A stretch of 46,742 nucleotides of DNA from Planctomycetia bacterium. Its GTDB lineage: Bacteria > Planctomycetota > Planctomycetia > Gemmatales > Gemmataceae. A model generated the notes under the pieces. The model saw only the letters and a list, made by a program, of their open reading frames with translations. It was not told the origin of the DNA and ran no database searches. Below, in pieces: positions 38,567 through 46,742 of this stretch. Positions within the stretch are counted from its first letter, which is position 1, and each line of letters starts with the position of its first letter. The DNA lies in assembly GCA_005799265.1 (NCBI GenBank), contig SYHD01000021.1, forward strand, positions 1 through 46,742. Reading direction: 5' to 3'. The position numbers were made by a program, and so were the translations under genes.

Positions 38567-41032
38567 TCACCGTCCCAGCAGCCGCGCCAGCCGAGGAAAA
38601 TACGGTCTGCGAAAGCTATCGAGAACAACTTCGGGATTGCCAGTGGGTGTACTCGCACCGGCGTGTCGGGAAATTTCTTTGACGGGCGGGTTGGCCGCCG
38701 TTTTGGCTGCCTTGGCGGCTTTGCCGGCGCCACCCGAGTGCGGCGTCACGCGGACGTTATCGAAGTAGATCTCGGTCCCTGGCACGTCATTGAAGTTTCC
38801 GGTCACGTAGCCGTAAAGGGCGGCGCTGCCTTCGTAGTTCGGGTTGGAGTCGATCAGCTCTACGGTCCACTCGGCAGGCTCCTTTTCGCTGCGCGGCCAG
38901 GCCTTGCCCTTGATGACGCCTTTGCCTTTGACGATCTCGGTCGTCAACTTGAGGCGATACCAGACGCCGGGCTTGAAGTCGTAGTTGACGGTCTTGTCGA
39001 CGCGCGGTAGCGCGTCCCAGGCCAGCAGGCGGAGCTTCTGAACATTGCCGGAGAACATCAGGGTATAGCGGTTGGCGACGATGCCGATGTCGGGCAGGAA
39101 GCGTGTCTTGGCGTTGCCTTTGTCGTCCTTACCGATGAATTCCGTGCCGAGGACGTCGGCCTCGATCATGTAGTTTTTCTCCGTGGGCAAGGTCATGTAG
39201 GCATTGCCGCCGGAAAAGAGGGGGCTGAAAATATTGTTGACCTTGGCGAAAACCTTGTTGCCATCGACCGTCTTGACGAGCCATTTCCCCTGGGCGTTGA
39301 TCCAGCCGCCGGGAACGGCGCCGTCGGGGATCTTCTCGAAATCGATGGTGTACGGCAGCGCCGGGACGACGCGGACGCGCGCCGTGGCGTCAAGGCCGTC
39401 CGCCTTGGCGACGACGATGCTGCCTTGATTGGGCACTTTCGCATCGACCGTGAGCTTGCCTTCGGGCGTGATGACGCCCTTGAGCGCCGGTGGCTTGGCC
39501 TTGGCTGTCGGCTTCGGCTCGGGGAGCGTCCACTCGGCTGTGACCTCCTTGACGAAGTTGCCGTTGGCGTCGAAACCGCGCACCTGAAATGACGTGCTCT
39601 GGCCCGCGTGCAGCGCGACCTCGGCCGGCACGATTTGCAGATGGGTGATCTTGCCGGGCGTGACCTTCACCGCTACCGGATGGACGTCCTTGGTGGAAAC
39701 ACCGTCTTTCAGGCCGAGGCAGTAGGTTTCCTCGCTGGTGCTGAAGTAGACCCGACCATTGGCGATCGCGGGGGTGCCACTGAGTTCGACGTCTTGGCCG
39801 CCAACGCCCGGGAAGAACTGCGTGTCGAGCCGTTTGCATTTCTTCGCTCCCGGCTCGAGAATGTGGAACTGCGAGCTGACCTCGCCGACGTAGATTTTGC
39901 CGTCCGCGAAAACCGGACTGCCACGCGCCTCGCCGCGGCCATAATTGAACTTCCAGTATTCCTTGCCGGTCTTGGCGTCGAGGCAATAGAGCCGGCTGCC
40001 GTCGTCGGGCATAAAGAGCCGGCCGTCATGAAGGATCGGTGAAGCGTAACGGGCGTGGATGCCGTCGACTTCCCAGACCAACTTCGGCGCCCCGTCCTTG
40101 ACGTCGGAAGCATCCAGGCAGATGACGCGCCCCTGGACGCTGCTGCCTTCGCTTTCCTCGCCGTGGCCGATGTAGACGAGGTTGCCGTCCACGACCGGCG
40201 AGCTGTTGATGGAGCTGATGCTGAACTTGGTGTAGCGCCACACCAGCACGCCGGTGCGTGCCTGGATCGCGAAGACGCTGCCGTCGGACGCGCCGCAGAT
40301 CAGCAAACGCTGAGTGTTGATGGTGGCGATGACCGGCACCGAGTAATACGTGCCCTTCGGCCCCGCCGCCTCGGAGACCCACATCACCTTACCGGTGCGC
40401 TTGTCGAATGCGTAATAGCGGTTGGCGCCCTTGGCCTGGCCGCCCCAGCTCGAGTTGACCATGCCGAGAATCGCCAGGTCCTCATCGACGATCGGGCTGG
40501 TAACGCGCCCGCCATAGCCCGACACGCGGCCAAATTCCTCGCCCATCGAATGCTGCCAGACGACTTTGCCGTCCTTGCCGTCGAGACACATGAACAACCC
40601 CTGTGTGCCGTGGGCGTAGATGTAACCGGTTGCGACATCGGCGGCGATGTTGGTCCAGCCGAGACGGGTCGTGACAATGTCGGTGTGGAAGATCGGGAAC
40701 GTGTGCTGCCAGATCACCTTGCCGGTCTTGGCGTCGAGGCACATGACGCGTTCTTGAATCGTTTCGGAAATATCCTCGCCGGCCTTGGTCTTCTTGCTGT
40801 CGTAATTGATGAAGTAAACGCGTTCGTTGAACACGAGCGGCGTCGAGCGGCTGCCGAATGGCGCTTTCCAGATGACGTTGCCTTCGACCTTGTCAGGAAG
40901 ATTGGTGTCGGGCGAGACGCCCGTTTGCCTGGGGCCGCGCCAGTGCGTCCAGTCCGAGGCGGACAAATGCAAGGAAAAAGGAAATAGGAAAATGGAAAAA
41001 GTCATGCAGGTCCACACGAGTCGTCGCATCAT
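38567..41032 (-). CDS. Large exported beta-propeller protein with Ig-like and concanavalin-like domains
   Basis: 821 aa from ATG 41032 (frame open to 41089). Signal peptide ends near SLHLSASDW; the DWTHWRGPRQTGVSPD opening is typical of planctomycete PQQ-propeller proteins. Blades fill about 30-460: VMCLDAKTGKVIWQHTF, FMCLDGKDGKVVWQHSM, GSVFAIQARTGVLVWRY, LYCLDAKTGKEYWKF. A bacterial-Ig-like segment follows (HLQIVPAEVALHAGQSTSFQ), then a C-terminal sandwich domain (about 590-780) with FEKIPDGAVPGGWINAQGKW and WYRLKLTTEIVKGKG. The last domain resembles those binding or cutting sugars. Role likely extracellular and carbohydrate-related, by inference only. Confidence 0.82.
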   Translation of the reverse strand: MMRRLVWTCMTFSIFLFPFSLHLSASDWTHWRGPRQTGVSPDTNLPDKVEGNVIWKAPFGSRSTPLVFNERVYFINYDSKKTKAGEDISETIQERVMCLDAKTGKVIWQHTFPIFHTDIVTTRLGWTNIAADVATGYIYAHGTQGLFMCLDGKDGKVVWQHSMGEEFGRVSGYGGRVTSPIVDEDLAILGMVNSSWGGQAKGANRYYAFDKRTGKVMWVSEAAGPKGTYYSVPVIATINTQRLLICGASDGSVFAIQARTGVLVWRYTKFSISSINSSPVVDGNLVYIGHGEESEGSSVQGRVICLDASDVKDGAPKLVWEVDGIHARYASPILHDGRLFMPDDGSRLYCLDAKTGKEYWKFNYGRGEARGSPVFADGKIYVGEVSSQFHILEPGAKKCKRLDTQFFPGVGGQDVELSGTPAIANGRVYFSTSEETYCLGLKDGVSTKDVHPVAVKVTPGKITHLQIVPAEVALHAGQSTSFQVRGFDANGNFVKEVTAEWTLPEPKPTAKAKPPALKGVITPEGKLTVDAKVPNQGSIVVAKADGLDATARVRVVPALPYTIDFEKIPDGAVPGGWINAQGKWLVKTVDGNKVFAKVNNIFSPLFSGGNAYMTLPTEKNYMIEADVLGTEFIGKDDKGNAKTRFLPDIGIVANRYTLMFSGNVQKLRLLAWDALPRVDKTVNYDFKPGVWYRLKLTTEIVKGKGVIKGKAWPRSEKEPAEWTVELIDSNPNYEGSAALYGYVTGNFNDVPGTEIYFDNVRVTPHSGGAGKAAKAAKTAANPPVKEISRHAGASTPTGNPEVVLDSFRRPYFPRLARLLGR

Positions 41033-41078
41033 CGAAGCACCCTTTTCAACAATTGAGCCACTTTTTCCTATTTCATCT

Positions 41079-42308
41079 TTACTTGACACGAATGCGTTGC
41101 GCTTTCATCTCGAACCGCGGCAACGATCCCGGCGCGACCAGCGCCACGTCGGCGCGAAACATCAACTCATCGCGGATCGCATTCACGACGCTCACGGCTA
41201 ACCCGGCACCGGGGTTCGTATTCGGCTCAAGCTCGATGCGCATCTCCGCGAGGGCCGAGGAACGATCGATCGTGACGCGATACTCGACGATGTCCGCAAA
41301 CCGCCGCAGCACGTTTTCGAGTGCCGAGGGGTAGAGGTTATTGCCGCGAATCGCGATCATGTCGTCGGTTCGACCGAGAATTCCCCCCGCCAAACGCATC
41401 CATTTCCTGCCACAGGGGCACGGGTTTGGATCGACGCGCACGAGATCGCCTGTTCGATATCGTAGGAGCGGACTGCCGAGTCGTCCCAGGTTTGTCAGAA
41501 CCAATTCGCCGAGCGGGCCCTCACCGCCGGCCCCTTTCCCAGAGGGAAAGGGGAGAAGGATGCCTGTAGCCGGATCAATCACCTCCGCGACAAAGTCGTC
41601 CTCCAAAATATGTAGACCGCCGGGGTTGGCCGGACATTCAATCGCGAGCGGACCAATTTCGGTCATGCCGGTGTGATCGAAGACGCGCGCGTGCCACGCT
41701 TCTTCGATGCGCGCTCGCGTCGCGGGGATGCTGGCGCCTGGTTCCCCGGCAAGAATCAGCGCGCGCACGCCTTCCATGCGGACGCCATTTTCCGTCGCAA
41801 ACTGGGCGAGATGCAAGGCATACGTCGGCGTACACAGGACCACCGTCGCTCGATTATCCAGCAGTATGCGCATACGCGCTCCGCTCGATAGTCCGCCCGT
41901 CGCCAGGCCCAGGCAGCCCATGCGCGCCGCCGCCTCGAATGCCGTCCAGAATCCCAGGAACGGGCCGAACGAGAACGCGAACAGCAGCCGATCCGCGGCC
42001 GTGACGCCGATGATGTCGAACATCGTCCGCCACGAGCCGAGCATGCGCTCCCAGCTTTCGGGCGTGTCGAGCCAGCGCAGCGGGGCCCCTTTCGTGCCAG
42101 ACGTTTGATGCAAACGCGTGTAGCGCTCCAGCGGGTAGGTCAGCAGCTCCCCGTACGGGGGATGAGCTGCTTGATTGGCGAGCAGCTCATCCTTGGTCGT
42201 GAATGGCAGGTTTGTCCAGTCATCGAGCGGTAATCCGGCGAACTTGCGCGCATAGAAACGATGCGCGGGCAGGATGGTTCGCAGAAGTTCGCCCAGGCGT
42301 GGGTCCAT
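41079..42308 (-). CDS. Phenylacetate-CoA-ligase-like enzyme with repeat-derived insertion
   Basis: 409 aa from ATG 42308; the open frame to 42422 runs through a palindrome and the neighbouring gene. PaaK-like features: LHQTSGTKGAPLRWLDTP (ATP loop), LILAGEPGASIPATRARIEE, VFDHTGMTEIGPLAIECP, ELVLTNLGRLGSPLLRYRTGDLV and a C-terminal GRTDDMIAIRGNNLYPSALE. The enzyme would activate an aryl or acyl acid as an adenylate and form a thioester. Between PATGILL and LGELVLTN an extra FPSGKGAGGEG is encoded by a family B hairpin repeat (41517-41560) that stays in frame. Whether the enzyme remains active is unknown; this loop is at the surface in the family. Confidence 0.82.
   Translation of the reverse strand: MDPRLGELLRTILPAHRFYARKFAGLPLDDWTNLPFTTKDELLANQAAHPPYGELLTYPLERYTRLHQTSGTKGAPLRWLDTPESWERMLGSWRTMFDIIGVTAADRLLFAFSFGPFLGFWTAFEAAARMGCLGLATGGLSSGARMRILLDNRATVVLCTPTYALHLAQFATENGVRMEGVRALILAGEPGASIPATRARIEEAWHARVFDHTGMTEIGPLAIECPANPGGLHILEDDFVAEVIDPATGILLPFPSGKGAGGEGPLGELVLTNLGRLGSPLLRYRTGDLVRVDPNPCPCGRKWMRLAGGILGRTDDMIAIRGNNLYPSALENVLRRFADIVEYRVTIDRSSALAEMRIELEPNTNPGAGLAVSVVNAIRDELMFRADVALVAPGSLPRFEMKAQRIRVK
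41517..41560. repeat. Family B repeat inside a coding sequence
   Basis: CCCTCACCGCCGGCCCC leads into a perfect hairpin CCCCTTTCCC-AGA-GGGAAAGGGG (41531-41553). It matches the intergenic copies at 28-77 and 6388-6528 and adds about 11 in-frame residues to the ligase-like protein. Confidence 0.82.
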
Positions 42309-42309
42309 A

Positions 42310-42360
42310 TTTCCTGCCGCTTGCCGCGTTGCAGGTTCGCCTGCTACGCCGCAAACGGCT
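42310..42360. repeat. Degenerate palindrome of the GCCGCTTGCGGC group
   Basis: TGCCGCTTGCCGCGTTGCAGG at the left (longest arm part 42315-42335) and CCTGCTACGCCGCAAACGGC at the right are imperfectly complementary. It fills the gap between the start of the ligase-like gene and the end of the next beta-propeller gene. Confidence 0.65.
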
Positions 42361-42363
42361 CCA

Positions 42364-43704
42364 TTACTTCGCGATCTTGTACACGTAAATAAACTCGTGA
42401 TCGCGCAGGTACAGATGCCCATTGGCGATGACCGGGTGCGCCCAAATCTGGGACTGCCGGCTCGTGGGACGGTTCAATGGAATTTGCGACTTCACGGGAA
42501 TCGTGAAGCGGCTAATCACCTTCAAGCCATCGGTGTTCGGCTCGACGAGCGCGGCCACGCCATCGTCGGTGTACAGGTACAGCAATCCGTCCGCAGTGAT
42601 CGTGGCGCCGCTGATGCAACTCAATTCGATGCGCTCGGTCCAGTGCGATTTGCCTGTCTTCATGTCCTGGCAGAACCAGGTCTTCGCATCGGAATGCCCA
42701 TAGATGTTGCCGTCGAGCAGGACGACGCCGCCGTGGGCATTCTTGACTTTTTTCGCGGCCAGCTTGGGATAGAGATTTTTGCTCGACTTCTGCTTGTCGT
42801 CAATCTCGAAAAGGTTCGTGCCGCCGATGACCGACGATGCGAAGACCTGGTTATTGGCCACGATCGGCGTGGTGCCGATGCCGTTGCTGTCGTTGGTCCC
42901 GGTGAAGATATTGCCGCTCCAGAGAACCTTGCCGGTCTTGGCATCGAAGCCGGAGACGGCGCCGAGTTCACTGCCGTTGGTCGGGTCATAACTCGTCTGA
43001 ATGTATTGGCGGACGCCGTGCAGCTCGGCGACAACGGGGGACGCGTAGGGAGCGCTGTGGGTCAGGCCCTTGCTGCGCCAGATGACGTTGCCGTTGGTCT
43101 TGTCGAGAGCGGCGAGGGTTCCCTTGGGGCCGCCCGGAGTGCAGATGAGATGTTTGCCGTCGATGAGGGGCGATTCGCTGTAGCCGTATTTGTCCATTAT
43201 CGCGCCGCCGAGATCGTCGACGAGGTGCTTGCGCCAGACTTCCTTGCCTTTTTGCGTGACATCGACGCACACGAGCTGGCCGAGGCCGCTTAGGGCGTAG
43301 AGGAAGTTGCCGTCGACGGTCGGCGTGGAGCGAGGACCGTCGCCGTAGGTGTTGCCTTTGTAGGTGTAGAGGGGGCCGATCTTCACGCGCCATAGTTCAT
43401 TGCCGGATTTTTCGTCAAGGGCGATGACGTATTCGTCTTTGGCGCTATTAATCGGACCCTTCGCGTCGTAATCGGTGCCGAGCGTGTAGACGACGCCCTT
43501 GGCGACGGCGATGGAGGAGTGGCCCAGCCCGGCATTCTTGAAGGTCCAGGCTAGCGCCGGCCCGTTCTTCGGCCAGGCTTTGAGCAGTCCTTTTTCCTTG
43601 GAGACGCCGGTGCGTTCGGGGCCGCGGAATTGAGGCCAATCGTCCGCATTCACCGCCGCGGCAACCAGGCTGCCGAAGAAAATGGCGAGCAATCCGTGTT
43701 TCAT
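42364..43704 (-). CDS. PQQ-type beta-propeller protein 4, exported
   Basis: 446 aa from ATG 43704, five bases after GAGG (frame open to 43845). Signal peptide MKHGLLAIFFGSLVAAAVNA, then the DDWPQFRGPERTGVSKEKGL opening typical of planctomycete outer-membrane-associated propeller proteins. Blades: YVIALDEKSGNELWRVKIG, STPTVDGNFLYALSGLGQLV, ESPLIDGKHLICTPGG, VSGFDAKTGKVLWSGN, and a closing AHPVIANGHLYLRDHEFIYV. No catalytic site is evident. Divergent from the phosphatase gene. Confidence 0.85.
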   Translation of the reverse strand: MKHGLLAIFFGSLVAAAVNADDWPQFRGPERTGVSKEKGLLKAWPKNGPALAWTFKNAGLGHSSIAVAKGVVYTLGTDYDAKGPINSAKDEYVIALDEKSGNELWRVKIGPLYTYKGNTYGDGPRSTPTVDGNFLYALSGLGQLVCVDVTQKGKEVWRKHLVDDLGGAIMDKYGYSESPLIDGKHLICTPGGPKGTLAALDKTNGNVIWRSKGLTHSAPYASPVVAELHGVRQYIQTSYDPTNGSELGAVSGFDAKTGKVLWSGNIFTGTNDSNGIGTTPIVANNQVFASSVIGGTNLFEIDDKQKSSKNLYPKLAAKKVKNAHGGVVLLDGNIYGHSDAKTWFCQDMKTGKSHWTERIELSCISGATITADGLLYLYTDDGVAALVEPNTDGLKVISRFTIPVKSQIPLNRPTSRQSQIWAHPVIANGHLYLRDHEFIYVYKIAK

Positions 43705-43805
43705 GGGAACCTCGTCGAAATCGAAATCCAGGCGGGAAAGGGCGTTTGTCGGCGGGTCAATCTCTACTTCAAGTATAGGGGGATGCCACAGCCAGTTCCA
43801 CTGAA

Positions 43806-43858
43806 TGGTACAGTTTGTGGTCCGGTCACTCCGTGACCGGAACACAAGGACTGTACCA
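43806..43858. repeat. 53-bp near-perfect hairpin between divergent genes
   Basis: TGGTACAGT (43806-43814) pairs with ACTGTACCA (43850-43858), and inside TCCGGTCA-CTCCG-TGACCGGA (43821-43841) forms a perfect 8-bp hairpin; the connecting TTGTG/CACAA also pair. The position between divergent promoters makes it a repeat or regulatory palindrome rather than a terminator. Confidence 0.85.
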
Positions 43859-43906
43859 CTACCGGATTCCGTGGCGAGAATACGATCTTGCGAGTATGAT
43901 TCACAT

Positions 43907-45265
43907 ATGCGTCATGTTCTCGCCGTCTCACTTCTGCTCGCGGTGGCGATGGTTAGCGACGCCCAGGAGCGGATCTCCGACAAGATCCTGCACGCGCCTG
44001 GCCGACCGCCCGATCGCATCGTCCTGACATGGTGCAAGGATCCGACGCGCACGCAAGCGGTCACCTGGCGCACCGACACCAGCGTGACCACGGCCATCGC
44101 TGAATGCGTTGACGCCGCCGCCGGCCCTGATACGAAGAAAACCGTAGCCGCCGCCACATCGCCTTTCAAGAGCGACCTGAGCGACGCCCATTTCCATACG
44201 GCCCATTTCGAGAATCTGACGCCGGACACCAAGTACGCCTACCGCGTCGGCGATGGCGTCAACTGGAGCGAGTGGAACCACTTCAAGTCAGCGAGCGCGC
44301 AGCCAGACAAGTTCCGTTTCCTCTATTTCGGCGACGCCCAGTACGAGCTCGTGGATCGCTGGACACCCCTGGTGCGCGCGGCGTTCAAGACGGCGCCGGA
44401 TGCACGCTTCTCGATCCATGCGGGGGACCTGGTCAACTACGCCGGGAGGGATGCCCAGTGGGGCGAGTGGTTCCAGGCCGCCGCGTCGATCAATCGCTCG
44501 ATGCCCGTCATCCCGACGCCGGGCAACCACGAATATATGCACGAGGAAGGCAGCCTCCTGCCACGCTATTGGAACAAGCAGTTCGCCCTGCCCGACAACG
44601 GCCTGAAGGACCTCGGCGTCTTCCATCTCGACTTCCAGGGCGTGCGCATCATCAGCCTCAACACCAACGAGAAAGTGCCCGAGCAGATCGAGTGGCTCAA
44701 GAGCGTGCTCATGAATAACCCGAATCGCTGGACGATCGTCACGTTCCATCACCCGATCTACTCGGCCGCGGCCGGGCGCGACGACCCGGCGCTGCGCAAA
44801 AGCTTGCAGCCGATCTTCGACAAGTATCGCGTCGATCTGGTGCTGCAAGGCCACGATCACTGTTATGGCCGCAGCGCACTGCTGGGCTACGACGGCGCGC
44901 GCGGCGGCACGGTCTACGTCGTTTCGGTGAGCGGGCCGATGTTCTATGAGTCGAACAACGACAAGTGGATGGTCCGCAAGGGCGAGAAACTCCAGTTCTT
45001 TCAAGTCATCACGATCGACGGCGACGCCTTGTCCTTTGAAGCCCGCACCGTGACGGGCGAATTGTTCGATAGTTTCACGCTGCGCAAACAAGACGGAAAA
45101 CAGAACCTCTTGACCAATGAAACCCATGATCCGCGCAGCATGCCGGCGCCGAAACTTTGGCCTGGGACTCCGGAGCAGTGGACGTGGGGTCCGTTGGCCG
45201 TGGTCTTGCTGCTGGCAGGCGTCTTGGTGGCGATCAATGTGCTGCGCCGGCGCCGCGCGGCCTAG
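43907..45265 (+). CDS. Purple-acid-phosphatase-like metallophosphoesterase, surface-anchored
   Basis: 452 aa from ATG 43907. Signal peptide MRHVLAVSLLLAVAMVSDA, then an N-terminal fibronectin-like domain (VTWRTDTSVTTAI, FENLTPDTKYAYRVGDG). The phosphoesterase domain has all metal motifs in order: YFGDAQYE, HAGDLVNYAG, TPGNHEYMH, TFHHPIYSA and LQGHDHCYGR. A C-terminal segment WGPLAVVLLLAGVLVAINVLRRRR is a membrane anchor with a positive stop. The enzyme would release phosphate from organic esters at the cell surface. The frame is open upstream to 43805, but that part covers a palindrome. Confidence 0.92.
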   Translation: MRHVLAVSLLLAVAMVSDAQERISDKILHAPGRPPDRIVLTWCKDPTRTQAVTWRTDTSVTTAIAECVDAAAGPDTKKTVAAATSPFKSDLSDAHFHTAHFENLTPDTKYAYRVGDGVNWSEWNHFKSASAQPDKFRFLYFGDAQYELVDRWTPLVRAAFKTAPDARFSIHAGDLVNYAGRDAQWGEWFQAAASINRSMPVIPTPGNHEYMHEEGSLLPRYWNKQFALPDNGLKDLGVFHLDFQGVRIISLNTNEKVPEQIEWLKSVLMNNPNRWTIVTFHHPIYSAAAGRDDPALRKSLQPIFDKYRVDLVLQGHDHCYGRSALLGYDGARGGTVYVVSVSGPMFYESNNDKWMVRKGEKLQFFQVITIDGDALSFEARTVTGELFDSFTLRKQDGKQNLLTNETHDPRSMPAPKLWPGTPEQWTWGPLAVVLLLAGVLVAINVLRRRRAA

Positions 45266-45310
45266 ATTGCCGCATGCGGCTTGGCGCTCGCGTGATCGCA
45301 AGCGGCATAT
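45265..45310. repeat. Partial palindrome of the GCCGCTTGCGGCTT group
   Basis: ATTGCCGCATGCGGCTTGGC and CGCAAGCGGCATATG show the group's core at each end. It lies between the convergent phosphatase and esterase genes and directly follows the phosphatase stop codon. Confidence 0.75.
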
Positions 45311-45312
45311 GC

Positions 45313-46125
45313 TCATTGCCCCGTCGCCAGCCACTTCACGCCGTCCGCGACCCAGCCGGAATGCCAGGTGTGCGGCGTCGTCTTTTCATCGCGATAGGCG
45401 TGCGCGATCTCGAGTCGATCCATCAGCTTGTGTGCCTCGACGTGATGCTCGCGAAAGCTCGCATAGCCAAGCAGCAGCAGACGCGGCTCTTTGCCGAGCG
45501 TCTTGGCGCGCGACTCCAATAGTTTCGCGATCTGATATTTCTCGAAGTTCTCCTGGGTTCCAAAGATCCCGTCCATGCCGTACTTGTTCGGCTTCGCCAT
45601 CATAACCGGCGCATCCCAGGCTACGGCCTTCGCAAACACGTCGGGATGCCGCAGCAGCAGCGAGAATGCACCCCAGCCCGACTTGCTGAATCCCAAGAGC
45701 CAGCGGATCATCGATGCGGGATAGTGCTTCTCGATGAACGGCAGCACAACCTTGAGCAGATACGTTTCCTGGCGGATCTTCGCGTCGTTCGGATGATCCC
45801 CGAACCACGGCAAATGGCTGAAGATGGGCATGACGCAGATGACGCCGAACTTGTTGTGCAGATCGTGCTTCTTGATCTCGGCGAGGCCGCTGCCGTACTG
45901 CGAACCATTCTTCGCCTCGACGGGCAGTACATAGATGACGGGATAGCGTTTGTCCTTGTCGAGCCGATCAGGCAGCAGCACCTTGATCTCCGCGCCATCG
46001 CCTTGATATTCGGACGCGACCGCGTGGCTCAGGAATCCGTTCGCATCGACGCGCGCTTTCGGCTCGACCTGGGCGTGAACAAGCGCCGGGAAGCAGCACA
46101 GCGCCAACAACGACAACAAACGCAT
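45313..46125 (-). CDS. Secreted esterase, alpha/beta-hydrolase (esterase D-like)
   Basis: 270 aa. Signal peptide MRLLSLLALCCFPALVHAQ. IKVLLPDRLDKDKRYPVIYVLP begins the hydrolase core; the nucleophile is the Ser of LLGFSKSGWGAFSLL, and HTWHSGWVADGVKW near the C-terminus has candidate catalytic His. The HP-x-VFAKAVAWDAP text fits the esterase D family (acyl-CoA/formylglutathione/feruloyl esterases). GAGG precedes ATG 46125. Substrate unknown; export suggests a polymer-bound or extracellular ester. Confidence 0.8.
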   Translation of the reverse strand: MRLLSLLALCCFPALVHAQVEPKARVDANGFLSHAVASEYQGDGAEIKVLLPDRLDKDKRYPVIYVLPVEAKNGSQYGSGLAEIKKHDLHNKFGVICVMPIFSHLPWFGDHPNDAKIRQETYLLKVVLPFIEKHYPASMIRWLLGFSKSGWGAFSLLLRHPDVFAKAVAWDAPVMMAKPNKYGMDGIFGTQENFEKYQIAKLLESRAKTLGKEPRLLLLGYASFREHHVEAHKLMDRLEIAHAYRDEKTTPHTWHSGWVADGVKWLATGQ

Positions 46126-46166
46126 GGTTCAATCCTCCCGTATGACACGGTGGCGACCGGAAAATG

Positions 46167-46742
46167 TCACGGCAACACCGTCTCGCCCATGAGATAGCGA
46201 TCGCACTCGCGGGCCGCGCCTCTTCCCTCGTTGATTGCCCATACCACCAGGCTTTGGCCGCGGCGCATGTCGCCGGCGGCGAAGACCTTCGCATTGTTCG
46301 TCTGATACTTGCCGTACTCCGCCTTGACGGCGTGCGTTGGACCAAACTTTTGCACCTCGATGCCGAGCTTGTCGAGCAATTGATTCTCCGGGCCGAGGAA
46401 GCCCATCGCGAGCAGCACCAATTGCGCGGGCATGATCTTCTCAGAGCCGGGGACCTTCTTGACCGCGAATCGGCCGTCGGCGTCCTTCACCCATTCGATG
46501 CGGCACGTGTGAATTTCCTTGACGTGGCCGTTGGCGTCGCCGACGAATTTCTCCGTGTTGATGAGATATTGCCGCGGATCGGCGCCGAAGATCGCGGCGG
46601 CTTCCTCTTGGCCATAGTCGAGCTTGTAGATCTTGGGCCATTGCGGCCACGGATTGTCCGAGGCGCGTTCGTTGGGCGGCTTGGGCAAGATCTCGAACTG
46701 CACGAGCGAGCGGCAGCCGTGCCTCATTGACGTGCCGACGCA
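46167..46742 (-). CDS. gltD: Glutamate synthase small subunit, C-terminal part (cut by window edge)
   Basis: At least 191 residues; the frame continues beyond the right edge, so the N-terminus is missing. The visible part matches Glt[59 protein letters not shown] and the FAD-binding [20 protein letters not shown] close to the end. GltD carries FAD and passes NADPH electrons to the large subunit GltB, which makes glutamate from glutamine and 2-oxoglutarate in the cytoplasm. The large-subunit gene would be expected upstream, outside the window. Confidence 0.92.
   Translation of the reverse strand, partial: CVGTSMRHGCRSLVQFEILPKPPNERASDNPWPQWPKIYKLDYGQEEAAAIFGADPRQYLINTEKFVGDANGHVKEIHTCRIEWVKDADGRFAVKKVPGSEKIMPAQLVLLAMGFLGPENQLLDKLGIEVQKFGPTHAVKAEYGKYQTNNAKVFAAGDMRRGQSLVVWAINEGRGAARECDRYLMGETVLP

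Noticed and set aside
1896..45310. All long palindromes being plain rho-independent terminators
   Set aside because: Most lack a U-tract, some stand upstream of genes, and they share end sequences with the RAYT-flanking elements. Terminator activity may still be a side effect. The hairpins at 25178-25216 and 31638-31676 do look like true terminators.
1..46742. CRISPR array, tRNA, rRNA or prophage
   Set aside because: No regularly spaced direct repeats, no tRNA-like cloverleaf with TTCGA-type arms, no rRNA text and no phage structural or integrase genes were seen.

Overview
The window is GC-rich bacterial chromosome and almost certainly comes from a planctomycete, most likely of the Gemmata group. 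No 16S gene is present. The assignment rests on gene content: two Tat-exported DUF1501 proteins, four PQQ-type beta-propeller proteins, two CotH proteins (one with EF-hands), a TIGR03000-domain protein, a Tat-type Gfo/Idh/MocA oxidoreductase, a secreted tandem hydrolase, and many unrelated genes on both strands in short operons. There are no phage genes, CRISPR arrays, tRNAs or rRNAs.

Layout. 0.1-9 kb: a metal-site-deficient M24-like protein, a HAD phosphatase, a deoxyhypusine-synthase-like protein, a thioredoxin-fold protein interrupted by one in-frame TGA (probable selenoprotein 1), a sterol-desaturase-family membrane protein, an arginase-fold protein and a secreted double hydrolase. 9-18.7 kb: a secreted esterase, a DUF433/DUF5615 toxin-antitoxin pair, DUF1501, Gfo/Idh/MocA, a GT-C membrane glycosyltransferase, DUF1415, an HpcH/HpaI aldolase and an MFS transporter. 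18.8-23.5 kb: a tightly coupled reverse-strand operon CotH(EF-hand) - VTC - DUF4956 - CotH. 23.7-33.9 kb: a second DUF1501, probable selenoprotein 2 (membrane anchored), a secreted protein, an aldehyde dehydrogenase, a RelE-type module with two duplicated antitoxins plus a HicB-like protein, a serpin, a signal-peptide-bearing methyltransferase and an acyl-activating enzyme. 34-43.7 kb: four beta-propeller genes interrupted by a RAYT-type Y1 transposase between palindromes, a second DUF433/DUF5615 pair and a phenylacetate-CoA-ligase-like gene. 43.9-46.7 kb: a purple-acid-phosphatase-like enzyme, a secreted esterase and the C-terminal part of GltD, cut by the window edge.

Main observations. (1) Two different thioredoxin-fold genes are each split only by an in-frame TGA at the redox position. 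Both continue with Asn-Asn, and both carry CCGTG at exactly +18 to +22 after the TGA, inside a possible hairpin loop. This is best explained by selenocysteine insertion. (2) A REP-associated tyrosine transposase is bracketed by two copies of a TTTAGCC...GGCTAAA palindrome. At least ten further intergenic palindromes share the TAGCC/GGCTA ends or a GCTTGC core, and several supply the stop codons of the genes they separate. (3) A second repeat family, built on CCCTCACCCC-GGCCC-CTCTCCCC, forms a 141-bp compound palindrome, the C-terminus of the VTC protein and an in-frame insertion inside an acyl-CoA-ligase-like gene.
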